Notes: generated by a model not told the origin, from the letters alone. A DNA stretch of 64,000 nt from Flavobacteriaceae bacterium D16 (GCA_021295155.1 JAJTJC010000036.1:434001-498000), one strand, 5' to 3'. Counted from the stretch's first letter, positions 17,256 through 26,668 are shown. Made by a program: numbers and translations.

Positions 17256-18257
17256 ATGGAACAAAATACCGCATTGGATATTAGCGCAGTGAATGAAAAA
17301 ATAGCACAGGAGAGCGCCTTTATCGATCTGCTGATGCTGGAGATGAACAAAGCCATAATTGGGCAAAGACATATGGTTGAACGTTTGCTCATTGGTTTGC
17401 TGGGACAAGGTCATATTTTACTGGAAGGTGTTCCGGGATTAGCAAAAACCCTGGCCATTAATACCCTGGCCAACGCCGTGAAAGGAAGCTTCAGCAGAAT
17501 TCAGTTTACCCCAGATCTTTTACCTGCGGATGTTATTGGAACTTTGATTTATAATATCAAGGAAAATGATTTCTCCATCAAAAAAGGGCCCATTTTCGCT
17601 AACTTCGTTTTGGCTGACGAGATCAACCGGGCCCCTGCCAAAGTACAATCGGCTCTGTTGGAGGCCATGCAGGAACGCCAGGTAACCATAGGGGATGAGA
17701 CATTTCCCCTTGACAGGCCTTTTCTGGTTATGGCAACCCAAAACCCGGTAGAGCAAGAAGGTACCTATCCATTACCCGAAGCTCAGGTGGATCGATTTAT
17801 GCTTAAAACCGTAATCGATTATCCGAAAATGACCGAGGAACAGCTCATCATGAGGCAAAACCTGTCAGGTGGGCATGAAGCTATAAAGCCGGTGATCACC
17901 CTGAAACAGATCCTCAATGCTCAGGAAGCAGTCAGGGAGGTCTACATGGATGAGAAAATAGAAAAATATATTCTGGATCTGGTATTTGCCACCCGTTATC
18001 CGGAAAAATACGAATTGAAAAACCTGAAACCACTGATCAGTTTCGGTGCGTCTCCAAGGGGTAGTATTAATCTGGCCAATGCCGCCAAGTGCTACGCTTT
18101 CATAAAAAGGAGAGGATACGTAATACCGGAAGATGTTCGTGCCATAGTCCACGATGTGCTAAGACACAGAATTGGTATTACCTATGAAGCAGAGGCAGAA
18201 AATATTACTTCAGAGGAAATCATAAATCGTATTGTAAACGAAGTTGAGGTGCCCTAA
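17256..18257 (+). CDS. MoxR-family AAA+ ATPase of the aerotolerance operon
   Basis: A 333-residue MoxR AAA+ ATPase. Walker A is GVPGLAKT, Walker B is FVLADEINRAP, and the sensor segment ATQNPVEQEGTYPLPEAQVDRF (given here by its ends) sits at about residues 155-180. MoxR proteins act as chaperone-like partners of von Willebrand A proteins, and three such proteins follow in the same operon. It is the first gene of the Bat cluster. A possible promoter, TCAATTTG, lies about 50 nt upstream with one mismatch from consensus. Confidence 0.93.
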   Translation: MEQNTALDISAVNEKIAQESAFIDLLMLEMNKAIIGQRHMVERLLIGLLGQGHILLEGVPGLAKTLAINTLANAVKGSFSRIQFTPDLLPADVIGTLIYNIKENDFSIKKGPIFANFVLADEINRAPAKVQSALLEAMQERQVTIGDETFPLDRPFLVMATQNPVEQEGTYPLPEAQVDRFMLKTVIDYPKMTEEQLIMRQNLSGGHEAIKPVITLKQILNAQEAVREVYMDEKIEKYILDLVFATRYPEKYELKNLKPLISFGASPRGSINLANAAKCYAFIKRRGYVIPEDVRAIVHDVLRHRIGITYEAEAENITSEEIINRIVNEVEVP

Positions 18258-18267
18258 ACGGCTACGC

Positions 18268-18300
18268 AGCCCTATTATTCCAGGGCTATTATTCCCCTGG
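18268..18300 (+). promoter_or_regulatory. Two mutually exclusive hairpins between moxR and the DUF58 gene
   Basis: In the 98-nt gap AGCCCT (18268-18273) can pair with AGGGCT (18282-18287), and CCAGGG (18280-18285) can instead pair with CCCTGG (18295-18300). The two stems share the AGGG bases and cannot form together. No run of T follows, so this is not an ordinary terminator. It may set the ratio of MoxR to downstream products or be an RNA-processing site; this is inference. Confidence 0.4.
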
Positions 18301-18355
18301 TTACAGGACTGCAATCCAAAACCAAATACCACAGTCGAATATCCGATAAGGCGTC

Positions 18356-19222
18356 ATGGACACTAAGGAGCTGTTAAAGAAAGTACGGAAGATCGAGATT
18401 AAGACTAGGCGCTTATCCGATCATATTTTTGGAGGTGAATATCATTCTACCTTCAAAGGGCGGGGTATGACTTTCAGTGAAGTACGGCAGTACCAGTTTG
18501 GTGACGATGTTAGAACCATCGACTGGAATGTTACTGCCCGGTATAACGAACCTTATGTAAAGGTCTTTGAGGAAGAACGGGAGTTAACTATGATGCTCCT
18601 TGTAGACATAAGTGGTTCCGAGCTTTTTGGTACCGTCAACCAATTTAAAAAAGGTATCATCACCGAAATTAGTGCTACCCTGGCTTTTTCGGCTTTACAG
18701 AATAACGACAAGGTTGGCCTTATCCTGTTTTCTGATGAAGTGGAGTTGTTTATCCCTCCGAAGAAAGGGAAAAGCCATGTGTTGAGAATAATCCGGGAGC
18801 TTATCGAATTTAAACCCAAAAGCCGTAAAACCAATGTCGGTGAGGCACTCAAATATTTTACCAGTGTCATCAAGAAAAAAGCGATTGTATTTGTCTTATC
18901 TGATTTTATTTGTGACAACTACGAACGCACCCTAAAAGTTACTGGGAACAAACACGATGTTACCGGAATACGGGTTTTTGATTACAGCGAAGAACACATT
19001 CCAAACCTGGGTCTTGTTCAAATGGAAGATGCGGAAACGGGAACTGTTGGGCTGGTCAATACTCAGTCCAGGAAAGTTCGCAAGGCATATGAATCATATC
19101 ACCGTGACCGTGCAGATTACTTTAACAATGCTTTTACCAAATCAGGCTGTGGTGCGCTCAGCTGTAGGGTTGATGAAAGCTATGTGAAGAAGCTATTGGG
19201 TTATTTTAAAAGAAGGACATAA
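18356..19222 (+). CDS. DUF58 family protein of the aerotolerance operon
   Basis: A 288-residue DUF58 protein with the family segment FGDDVRTIDWNVTARYNEPY and a von Willebrand A-like core holding the DxSxS metal site in LLVDISGSEL. In operons of this type it is always next to moxR, and the pair is thought to act together on envelope or metal-cofactor targets. There is no signal peptide or membrane span, so it is cytoplasmic. Its start at 18356 leaves 98 nt after moxR, the longest gap in the operon. Confidence 0.9.
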   Translation: MDTKELLKKVRKIEIKTRRLSDHIFGGEYHSTFKGRGMTFSEVRQYQFGDDVRTIDWNVTARYNEPYVKVFEEERELTMMLLVDISGSELFGTVNQFKKGIITEISATLAFSALQNNDKVGLILFSDEVELFIPPKKGKSHVLRIIRELIEFKPKSRKTNVGEALKYFTSVIKKKAIVFVLSDFICDNYERTLKVTGNKHDVTGIRVFDYSEEHIPNLGLVQMEDAETGTVGLVNTQSRKVRKAYESYHRDRADYFNNAFTKSGCGALSCRVDESYVKKLLGYFKRRT

Positions 19223-19229
19223 CGCATTG

Positions 19230-20888
19230 ATGAAGCAAATGTATCCCTCATATCGTCCAATCAATTTTGCCTTCAAATCATGGGGGCTGTTCTTGCTTGC
19301 CTGGAGTTTTTGTTTAATAGGTTATGGTCAATCGACTCCCAGTATTAAGACAGAGGCAGATACCACCCAAATTCGGATTGGAGAACAGATTAACCTTAAA
19401 ATAACCGTGGAAGCCGATTCTGCCGCTCAGGTAATTTTTCCTGAGGGACAAACTTTTTCTCCCCTGGAAACAGTCGAAGCATATAAGACCGATACCAATA
19501 GGGTCGAGGACCGAATGATTCTGCAAAAGATATATGCGCTTACCCAATTCGATTCCGGACAGTATGTGGTTCCAATCCAACGTATCGAAATTGACGGTGC
19601 CGGTTATTTTACAGATTCTCTTTTGGTGGCAGTGGCAACGGTGCCGGTGGATACCACTACACAAAAGATGTACGACATCAAACCGCTGATCCAGGTAGAC
19701 AAAAATAACGCCAGACTTTGGATTACATTGCTTATTGTAGCTATTGCCCTGGGTCTTATTGGCTGGCTGATTTATCGTTTATTTTTCAAGAAGAAACCCC
19801 TTACCGAAGAGGAAAAGCAAGCTATTCTACCGCCATATGACCGTGCGCTGATGGAGTTGAAACGGTTAGAAAATTCGAGGTACCTCATACAGGATGAGTA
19901 TAAAAAATACTATTCCGAACTTACGGCTATAGTACGAGCATACCTGGAAGAGGAAGTAAATATAAGTGCACTGGAAAGTACCACGCAGCAGTTAATTGAA
20001 AAACTTGAACTTTTAAAAGATGCCGGGGAACTTAACCTTGAAGAAGACACAATTGTACAGTTCAATAAGATCCTGAAAACGGCAGACCTGGTGAAGTTTG
20101 CCAAATCAAAACCCCCAACAAATGTTGCCGAAAACGATCGGGTTGTGCTGGAACAGATTGTTACCAAAACACACGAAGCCATTCCGGAACCCGATGAGGA
20201 AGAACTTATGAAACGGGAAGAGTTCCTGCTGGAACTGGCCCGTGAAAAGCGCAAGAAAAGGCGTGTGCAATATGGGGTTGCAGCTATGATATTGGTGCTG
20301 TTATCCCTTGGTTCATTGGCAATTTATATGGGTCCGCAAATCTTTTGGGATACGGTCTCCGGAAAACCTACCAAAAAGCTACTTGAAAAAGAATGGGTTT
20401 CCAGCACCTATGGTATCCCCCCTATTAGTCTGGAGTCCCCTGAGGTACTCCTACGGGAAAACAGGGAACTATCTGCTGAAGAAAAGGAAAACATCAAGGA
20501 ACAATACATCTTTGAATACAGCAATCCAGATGCCCTTTTTAAAATAGGTACAACTTCAACTTTGTTAGCCAAGGCTGAAGAACCTGATTTTGAAAAAACG
20601 CTGGAAAAAATCTTAAAAGATCTGGGGGAAGCCGGAGCGAGAAATTTGATAACCAAAAAAGAAGAGTTTACTACGCGCACGGGAGTTAAAGGAGTCAAGG
20701 TTTATGGAAGAGGAAGTTTCTCACTGCCAGATTCAGATAGTTCAGAAAGGGGTCAATACGCCATTTTCCTGTTTGGTGGTAATGGTTTCCAACAGATAAT
20801 TGTACTTACATGGCCGGATGAAGACCCTTATGCAGAAGAAATCATCGAAAGAATACAGAATTCATTAGAAGTTAAAACCGAAGCTTAA
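19230..20888 (+). CDS. Membrane-anchored periplasmic protein of the aerotolerance operon (BatD-like)
   Basis: A protein of about 552 aa with an N-terminal signal peptide (LFLLAWSFCLIGYGQ), a beta-rich periplasmic domain beginning with ADTTQIRIGEQINLKITV, a membrane span near residue 170 (WITLLIVAIALGLIGWLIY), a cytoplasmic helical segment, a second membrane span near residue 355, and a C-terminal alpha/beta domain of about 160 residues. The first domain resembles the immunoglobulin-like BatD repeats, but the rest is not named. The gene is found between the DUF58 and batA genes in Flavobacteria. I chose the ATG at 19230 over the adjacent TTG at 19227. The stop abuts the batA start. Confidence 0.75.
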   Translation: MKQMYPSYRPINFAFKSWGLFLLAWSFCLIGYGQSTPSIKTEADTTQIRIGEQINLKITVEADSAAQVIFPEGQTFSPLETVEAYKTDTNRVEDRMILQKIYALTQFDSGQYVVPIQRIEIDGAGYFTDSLLVAVATVPVDTTTQKMYDIKPLIQVDKNNARLWITLLIVAIALGLIGWLIYRLFFKKKPLTEEEKQAILPPYDRALMELKRLENSRYLIQDEYKKYYSELTAIVRAYLEEEVNISALESTTQQLIEKLELLKDAGELNLEEDTIVQFNKILKTADLVKFAKSKPPTNVAENDRVVLEQIVTKTHEAIPEPDEEELMKREEFLLELAREKRKKRRVQYGVAAMILVLLSLGSLAIYMGPQIFWDTVSGKPTKKLLEKEWVSSTYGIPPISLESPEVLLRENRELSAEEKENIKEQYIFEYSNPDALFKIGTTSTLLAKAEEPDFEKTLEKILKDLGEAGARNLITKKEEFTTRTGVKGVKVYGRGSFSLPDSDSSERGQYAIFLFGGNGFQQIIVLTWPDEDPYAEEIIERIQNSLEVKTEA

Positions 20889-21887
20889 GTGTTTGAAAAT
20901 ATAGAATTTGCCAATCCTCAATTCTTCTGGCTTCTGCTAATGTTGCCGGCAGCTTTGCTTTGGTATTTCCTGAAACGCAAACAGGAAGTGGCTTCATTAA
21001 AAATTTCAAGCACCAAGGGCTTTGATGTGCACAGTCTATTGCCCAAACTGAAACCATTGCTTTTTATTCTCAGGCTTTTAGCACTATCAGGGATCATCAT
21101 TGCTATGGCCAGGCCACAGACAGAACAAATATCGAGCCGAACCAAGACCACCAAAGGGATTGATATTGTAATGGCTATTGATGTTTCTTCAAGTATGCTG
21201 GCTCGCGATCTGAAACCTAACAGGCTTTCAGCGCTTAAGGAGGTTGCTGCAGACTTTATAGATCAGCGACCCAATGACCGCATTGGATTGGTTGTTTATG
21301 CCGGGGAAAGCTATACCAAAACACCAATTACGAGTGACAAGACCATTGTCCTGAATGCCCTTAAGGATATAACGTATGGAGAACTCACAGATGGTACGGC
21401 TATTGGAATGGGCCTGGCCACTTCAGTTAACCGATTAAAGGAAAGTAAATCCATAAGCAAGGTGATCATCTTGCTTACAGATGGGGTCAACAATTCAGGA
21501 TTTATAGAGCCCCAAACTGCAGCGGACCTGGCCATTGAATTTGATATAAAAACCTATACCATAGGACTGGGGACCAATGGAAACGCCCTTTCTCCTATAG
21601 CATACAATGAGGATGGCTCTTTTCGTTATGGGATGAGACAAGTTGAAATTGACGAAGAATTACTCCAGGATATCGCAAATACAACAGGAGGAAAATATTT
21701 CAGGGCCACAAATAACGAAAAGTTGGAGGCTATTTACGAAGAGATAAATAAACTGGAAAAAACAGAAATAGAAGAATTCAAATATTACAAGTACGAGGAA
21801 AAGTTTCGGCCGTGGGTCCTGCTTGCGGGAGCCCTGCTATTATTAGAATGGCTATTGCGAATTACCGTATTCAGGAGCTTTATTTAA
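20889..21887 (+). CDS. batA: BatA, von Willebrand factor A domain membrane protein
   Basis: A 332-residue inner membrane protein with two N-terminal spans, a vWA domain with an intact MIDAS motif in AIDVSSSMLARD, and a C-terminal membrane span. The MIDAS site binds divalent metal and, in the family, mediates protein contacts with partners such as BatB. It starts with GTG immediately after the preceding TAA, with no spacer, so translation is probably coupled. The gene was named in Bacteroides fragilis for a role in tolerance to oxygen. Confidence 0.92.
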   Translation: MFENIEFANPQFFWLLLMLPAALLWYFLKRKQEVASLKISSTKGFDVHSLLPKLKPLLFILRLLALSGIIIAMARPQTEQISSRTKTTKGIDIVMAIDVSSSMLARDLKPNRLSALKEVAADFIDQRPNDRIGLVVYAGESYTKTPITSDKTIVLNALKDITYGELTDGTAIGMGLATSVNRLKESKSISKVIILLTDGVNNSGFIEPQTAADLAIEFDIKTYTIGLGTNGNALSPIAYNEDGSFRYGMRQVEIDEELLQDIANTTGGKYFRATNNEKLEAIYEEINKLEKTEIEEFKYYKYEEKFRPWVLLAGALLLLEWLLRITVFRSFI

Positions 21888-21893
21888 CAACAT

Positions 21894-22940
21894 ATGGTAC
21901 AAATTGACGACCAGACTTATTTTTATTTATTTTTCATCATCCCGGTGGTGATCGTCCTTTTTGTGGCCTATCAGATCTGGAGGAGAAAAACAAGAAAACG
22001 TTTTGCAAATCCGCTTTTACTGAGCAGACTAACCCCTGAAAGATCTAAGTATAAATCGGTTTTAAAACTTATCTTCTTCCTGACTGGTTTGACATTTCTG
22101 ATTCTGGGTCTGGCCAATCCAAAGATAGGAACCAAATTAGAGACCGTTAAACGTGAGGGGGTTGATATTGTATTTGCTATTGACGTTTCCAAAAGTATGC
22201 TTGCTGAGGACATTGCCCCGAATCGTCTTGAAAAAGCAAAACGTGTGGTTTCGGAAATCATTAATCAACTTGCCAGTGACCGGATTGGTATAATTGCCTA
22301 TGCCGGACAGGCCTATCCTCAGTTACCGATAACGACGGACTATGGGGCTGCCAAGATGTTCCTGCAGAGTATGAACACAGACATGCTTTCTTCTCAGGGA
22401 ACCGCTATTAATGAGGCAATTGAACTGGCCGCCACTTACTATAATGATGAGGCTCAGACGAACAGGGTATTGTTTATCATATCCGATGGAGAAGATCATT
22501 CTGGTGGAGCTACGGCAGATGCCGTAGAATTGGCCGTAGAAGAAGGAATTAAGGTCTATACCATAGGTGTCGGCACAATTAAAGGAGGTACCATCCCCAT
22601 TAAGCGCAATGGTGTGATAGAACGCTATAAAAAGGATAATGAGGGAGAGGTTGTGATTACCCGGCTAAATGAGGAAATACTGGCGGACATCGCCGATGAA
22701 GGAAATGGGAAATTTATCAACGGGGCCAATACCGAGGATGCCGTTTCTGCAATTAAGGAAGAATTATTGGAAATGGATAAGAAGGAGTTTGAAGCCAAAC
22801 AATTTGCTGAGTTTCAGGACCAGTTTCAATGGTTTTTGGCTATAGGCCTGTTATTTCTATTTTTGGATGTATTTCTACTCGACAGAAAGACGGAGTGGTT
22901 GAAAAAGCTCAATCTATTTAATGAATGGGAAAATGAATAA
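21894..22940 (+). CDS. batB: BatB, von Willebrand factor A domain membrane protein
   Basis: A paralogue of BatA (348 aa) with the same layout: two N-terminal membrane segments, a vWA domain with MIDAS motif AIDVSKSMLAED, and a C-terminal span near residue 310. It lies 6 nt after batA and overlaps batC by 8 nt. In the Bat model BatA and BatB form a membrane complex with the TPR proteins BatC and BatE. Compared with BatA it carries an extra loop (GVIERYKKDNEGEV) after the MIDAS half. Confidence 0.92.
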   Translation: MVQIDDQTYFYLFFIIPVVIVLFVAYQIWRRKTRKRFANPLLLSRLTPERSKYKSVLKLIFFLTGLTFLILGLANPKIGTKLETVKREGVDIVFAIDVSKSMLAEDIAPNRLEKAKRVVSEIINQLASDRIGIIAYAGQAYPQLPITTDYGAAKMFLQSMNTDMLSSQGTAINEAIELAATYYNDEAQTNRVLFIISDGEDHSGGATADAVELAVEEGIKVYTIGVGTIKGGTIPIKRNGVIERYKKDNEGEVVITRLNEEILADIADEGNGKFINGANTEDAVSAIKEELLEMDKKEFEAKQFAEFQDQFQWFLAIGLLFLFLDVFLLDRKTEWLKKLNLFNEWENE

Positions 22941-23772
22941 ACTCAAGTACACCATATCATTTATTGTAATTGTTAGCTGCTGTCTTATCGCAAAGGCACA
23001 GGAAACAGCTGAGGATCCTGAACAGGAGAAGGCCCTGCAGCGTTCTACTAACCTTACCTGGGAAGCCAACAAGGAACTGTCTGAAAACAACTTTGTAGGT
23101 GCGGAAGCAGATTACAGGAAAGCTATTTCCAAAAGCACTGAGAATATAGCTGCACCTTACAACCTGGGTAGTGCCTACTACAATAGGGAGAGTTTTAGCG
23201 AAGCTTTCGGTCGATTCAAACAAGCCGGGGAACTGGCCACAGAAAAGACGGACAAGCATAAGGCGTTTCACAATTTGGGAAATGTCTTTATGAAGAACAA
23301 AGAGTATCAGAAAGCAGTTGAAGCCTACAAAGAAGCTTTGCGCAACAACCCGAGTGATGAGGAAACTCGCTATAACCTGGCCCTGGCAAAGGAAATGCTG
23401 AAAAAAGATCAACAAAATCAGCAAAATCAAGATGACCAGGAAGATCAGGATCAAAAAGATCAGAAAGATCAAAACCAGGATCAGCAGGATAACAAAGGAC
23501 AACAGGAACAGGATCAGAATCAGGATCAACAGCAAGGTGATCAGGAAAAAGAAGAAAACAAAGAGGGTGAAGGAGAAGAAAAGCAAGAACAGGACAAACA
23601 ACCTCAAGAAAATGATGGTGAGCAGAAAAAGCAACCTAAGCCTAGTCAATTATCTCCGCAACAAATAAAAAACCTGCTGGAAGCCATGCAGAATGAAGAA
23701 AAGAAAGTACAGGAGAAAATGGATGCCAAAAAGGTAAAAGGAGCAAAAATTAAAAACGTAAAAGACTGGTGA
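22933..23772 (+). CDS. batC: BatC, periplasmic TPR protein with Gln/Asp/Glu/Lys-rich tail
   Basis: From the ATG at 22933 the protein has a signal peptide (MNKLKYTISFIVIVSCCLIA), about three TPR units (residues 45-155), and a strongly biased tail of about 75 residues made of Gln, Asp, Glu and Lys before a short conserved C-terminus (SQLSPQQIKNLLEAMQNEEK). The tail is probably disordered and is encoded by near-repetitive CAR/GAT codons at 23408-23640. The alternative ATG at 22921 adds four residues ahead of the signal. batD begins inside the stop codon (GTGA). Confidence 0.88.
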   Translation: MNKLKYTISFIVIVSCCLIAKAQETAEDPEQEKALQRSTNLTWEANKELSENNFVGAEADYRKAISKSTENIAAPYNLGSAYYNRESFSEAFGRFKQAGELATEKTDKHKAFHNLGNVFMKNKEYQKAVEAYKEALRNNPSDEETRYNLALAKEMLKKDQQNQQNQDDQEDQDQKDQKDQNQDQQDNKGQQEQDQNQDQQQGDQEKEENKEGEGEEKQEQDKQPQENDGEQKKQPKPSQLSPQQIKNLLEAMQNEEKKVQEKMDAKKVKGAKIKNVKDW

Positions 23773-25559
23773 TAAGTAAGGGGTTTACATACTTGTTTTG
23801 TTTGTTTGCCCTGCTGCTGCTTCCCCCTGTCCAGGCACAGCAAGAGGAAGAAGTACTCTTTGAAGTTAAGCTGAGTAAAAACACCCTTGGGATTAACGAG
23901 CGCCTTTCGGTTGAATTCAGCATGAACCGGGATGGCGATAATTTTCAACCTCCAGATTTTGAAGGATTTAGGGTGGTAATGGGGCCTACCCAATCCATCA
24001 GTTCGATGTGGGTTAATGGAGTTCGATCCTTTTCCAAATCCTATACATATATCCTTGCTCCCATGGCAAAGGGAACCTTTACCATCAAACAGTCTACCAT
24101 TGTAATAGACGGCGAAACCTATAAGTCGCTGTCAAAAAAAGTTACGGTTACGGCGGCTGTGGACAGACCGAATGATGACCAATCAGTAGACAATATAGCC
24201 AGTCAAAACCTCCATCTGATTGCCGAAGTCTCTAAAACTGACCCCTATCTAAATGAGCCCGTCAGTGTAGTTTACAAACTTTATGTGAGCCCATCTATTA
24301 ATGTTTCGGACTTCAGACCCTTGGATAATCCCAAATACAATAATTTCTGGAGTCAGGATCTGCCCCTTACCCGATACACTGTTGAAAACACCACATACGA
24401 AGGCAAACCCTATCGCTATGTAATTCTCAAGCGTGTAGTGCTCTATCCACAAAAAAGCGGAAAGCTGGAAATAGAACCTCTGGCATTAGACGTTACCCTG
24501 GATGTCCCTACTGACAAACGGGATTTCTTTGGAAGACGCACCTATAAACAAACCAACATGACCGTAAGTGCGGGAAAGCGCACCATCAATGTAAAGGCAC
24601 TTCCTATGGCAGGGCGTCCAGAATCATTTAACGGGGCCGTTGGAAATTTCGAGTTTTCCGTAAATACCTCAAAGAAGGTATTGAATGCATCGGAATCCCT
24701 GCAGGCAAAAGTATCTGTTGAGGGGAAGGGGAACCTGAAGCTTTTTCAACTTCCTGAACCCAGTTTACCCAGTGCTCTGGAGGTTTATGAACCAGAGTTT
24801 GATGAGAAAATAAGGACTACCCTGACAGGGATGCAGGGTGAGGTGAGTAATTCCTACACCATAGTACCAGCATACCGGGGAAAATATCCAATCCCAGAGA
24901 TATCTTTTACTTATTTCGATCCGGATTTGGAAAAATATGTAACCTTGAACTCGGGGGAAATCACCATCAGCGTAATGGAAGGTCCTCAACGTGAGCGCAC
25001 TTCAAAAGACACACCTTCTGCCAGCCGTAAGCCAGTAATCGTTGATGCAGGAAGCCAATTCAACTTTATCAAGCTAAAGCCAAATCTTCAGGAAAAGGGA
25101 TATAAATTCTTCTTTGGTTCCATTGGCTTTTATCTTTGGTTGCTCTCTCCTGTCTTATTAATTCCCATAGCCGTTCTGTTTGGAAAAAAACGAGAAGCCT
25201 TAGCCAGAGATATTGAGGGCACCAAGGTAAAAAAGGCCAACAGGCTGGCCAGAAAGTACCTGTCTACAGCTAAAAAAGCATTAGGAAATAAAGAAGCCTT
25301 TTATGTTGCCATGGAAAAGGCCCTCCATAATTATCTGAAAGCAAAACTTAAGATTGAAACCTCAGAATTCGCCAAAGAAAAGATCGAGTCGCTTTTGAAG
25401 CAAAGAGGGTCAGATTCAGAAACAGTTGATGGGTTTATAAAGCTGATAAAAAATTGTGAAATGGCCAGGTATAGCCCTTTTTCTGATGTGCAAATGCAAC
25501 AGGATTACGAGAATGCCAGTGTAGTAATCTCTTCATTGGATAAACAGCTAAGATCATGA
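23769..25559 (+). CDS. batD: BatD, oxygen-tolerance membrane protein
   Basis: A 596-residue BatD protein with an N-terminal signal peptide ending near PPVQAQ, repeated immunoglobulin-like periplasmic domains (for example KLSKNTLGINERLSVEFSM and VSKTDPYLNEPVSVVYKLYV), one membrane span near residue 455 (FYLWLLSPVLLIPIAVLF), and a cytoplasmic helical C-terminus. The start is a GTG at 23769 that overlaps the batC stop by 4 nt. Its own stop overlaps the batE start by 4 nt. BatD is the usual large periplasmic partner in aerotolerance operons. Confidence 0.9.
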   Translation: MISKGFTYLFCLFALLLLPPVQAQQEEEVLFEVKLSKNTLGINERLSVEFSMNRDGDNFQPPDFEGFRVVMGPTQSISSMWVNGVRSFSKSYTYILAPMAKGTFTIKQSTIVIDGETYKSLSKKVTVTAAVDRPNDDQSVDNIASQNLHLIAEVSKTDPYLNEPVSVVYKLYVSPSINVSDFRPLDNPKYNNFWSQDLPLTRYTVENTTYEGKPYRYVILKRVVLYPQKSGKLEIEPLALDVTLDVPTDKRDFFGRRTYKQTNMTVSAGKRTINVKALPMAGRPESFNGAVGNFEFSVNTSKKVLNASESLQAKVSVEGKGNLKLFQLPEPSLPSALEVYEPEFDEKIRTTLTGMQGEVSNSYTIVPAYRGKYPIPEISFTYFDPDLEKYVTLNSGEITISVMEGPQRERTSKDTPSASRKPVIVDAGSQFNFIKLKPNLQEKGYKFFFGSIGFYLWLLSPVLLIPIAVLFGKKREALARDIEGTKVKKANRLARKYLSTAKKALGNKEAFYVAMEKALHNYLKAKLKIETSEFAKEKIESLLKQRGSDSETVDGFIKLIKNCEMARYSPFSDVQMQQDYENASVVISSLDKQLRS

Positions 25560-26314
25560 AGAAACACCTGTTTTTACTGTTTATGCTTCTGTTTGCATCC
25601 GTATATCCTCAGTCAGAAATACGCTTCGACAGTGCAACGGTTGCCTATAACAATGGGAATTACGACAAAGCCATTGCTTATTATTTGGATATCCTTGAAG
25701 ATGGTAAACACTCGGCCGCCCTATACTACAACCTGGGAAACAGTTATTATAAATTAAACCAAATTGCCCCGAGTATTTACTATTACGAAAAGGCCCTTTT
25801 GCTTTCTCCTAATGATCCTGAAATCCAGAACAATCTGGTATATGCCCAGAATATGACCCTGGACGCTATAAGCCCCCTGCCGGAAACTACCATTTCGCGC
25901 TTTTATAAACAGCTTACAGGAATCCTCAGTTTTGACGGGTGGTCCTATCTGGCTATAGGATTCGTCCTGGTTTTTGTACTATCCTATATACTCTTCTATT
26001 ACCTAAGATCTTCTACGCACAAACGAATCGCGTTTGTCAGTAGTTTGGTTGCTATTGCCTTAACCTTGATTTGTGTTGTGGTTGCATTTTTCCGCTACCA
26101 GGACTTTATAGAAGACCAACCCGCCATTATTTTTGATCAGGAGGTTAATATTAAAGTAGAACCTAACGACAGGAGTGAAATTGCTTTTACCCTTCATGAA
26201 GGCACGAAAGTTAATGTCCTTGAAGAATTCGATAGCTGGAAAAAGATTGAACTTTCCGATGGACAAACCGGCTGGTTGCTTTCTGAATCGCTCAAGGTTT
26301 TAAAGGATTTTTAA
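25556..26314 (+). CDS. batE: BatE, TPR protein with SH3-like domain
   Basis: A 252-residue protein with a signal peptide (KKHLFLLFMLLFASVYPQ), two to three TPR units (about residues 25-100), two membrane spans (around residues 130-180), and a C-terminal bacterial SH3-like domain with VEPNDRSEIAFTLHEGTKVN and DGQTGWLLSES. It overlaps batD by 4 nt (ATGA) and is the last gene of the cluster. A new promoter for the following gene lies 31 nt after its stop. Confidence 0.9.
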   Translation: MKKHLFLLFMLLFASVYPQSEIRFDSATVAYNNGNYDKAIAYYLDILEDGKHSAALYYNLGNSYYKLNQIAPSIYYYEKALLLSPNDPEIQNNLVYAQNMTLDAISPLPETTISRFYKQLTGILSFDGWSYLAIGFVLVFVLSYILFYYLRSSTHKRIAFVSSLVAIALTLICVVVAFFRYQDFIEDQPAIIFDQEVNIKVEPNDRSEIAFTLHEGTKVNVLEEFDSWKKIELSDGQTGWLLSESLKVLKDF

Positions 26315-26344
26315 TTTTTTAACAGCCGGTTTCCCTTATTCTTT

Positions 26345-26352
26345 TATATTTG
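26345..26352 (+). promoter_or_regulatory. Predicted -7 box for the small membrane protein/SulP/CA unit
   Basis: TATATTTG matches TAnnTTTG exactly and lies 17 nt before the ATG at 26369. It separates the transporter and carbonic anhydrase unit from the Bat operon. No -33 TTG is seen at the expected distance. Confidence 0.45.
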
Positions 26353-26368
26353 TTTGTAACGGTTTGGA

Positions 26369-26668
26369 ATGTACAGGGCTAAAATTATACATACGCTACT
26401 ACTGATATGGCTATTTGCCATTATTGCTCCTCCTGTGATCACACTGGTCAATGAGGAGGAACGAGTGTACATTTCCATTAATCAAAATGAGGAAGAACAG
26501 GAACAGGGCAAGAAAGATACCAGTGAAGAAAAAATCGTGCAGGAAACCCTGGAATACGGTAGTCTTTTAGCATTCAGTGCTACCAGCAAATTCAAATCGC
26601 ATAACGTCAACCAGACTCCGGCCTTTTTCCTTGAAATTCCCCTACCTCCTCCCGAATACAAGGTGTAA
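26369..26668 (+). CDS. Small hypothetical protein with one N-terminal membrane segment
   Basis: A 99-residue protein with an N-terminal hydrophobic stretch (HTLLLIWLFAIIAPPVITLV), then a short strongly acidic and polar region (NEEEQEQGKKDTSEEK) and a C-terminus ending in IPLPPPEYKV. I do not recognise a family. It has its own -7 box and precedes the SulP gene by 75 nt, so it may be cotranscribed with the anion transporter and carbonic anhydrase. The open frame, signal-like start and promoter support it as real; the function is unknown. Confidence 0.6.
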   Translation: MYRAKIIHTLLLIWLFAIIAPPVITLVNEEERVYISINQNEEEQEQGKKDTSEEKIVQETLEYGSLLAFSATSKFKSHNVNQTPAFFLEIPLPPPEYKV

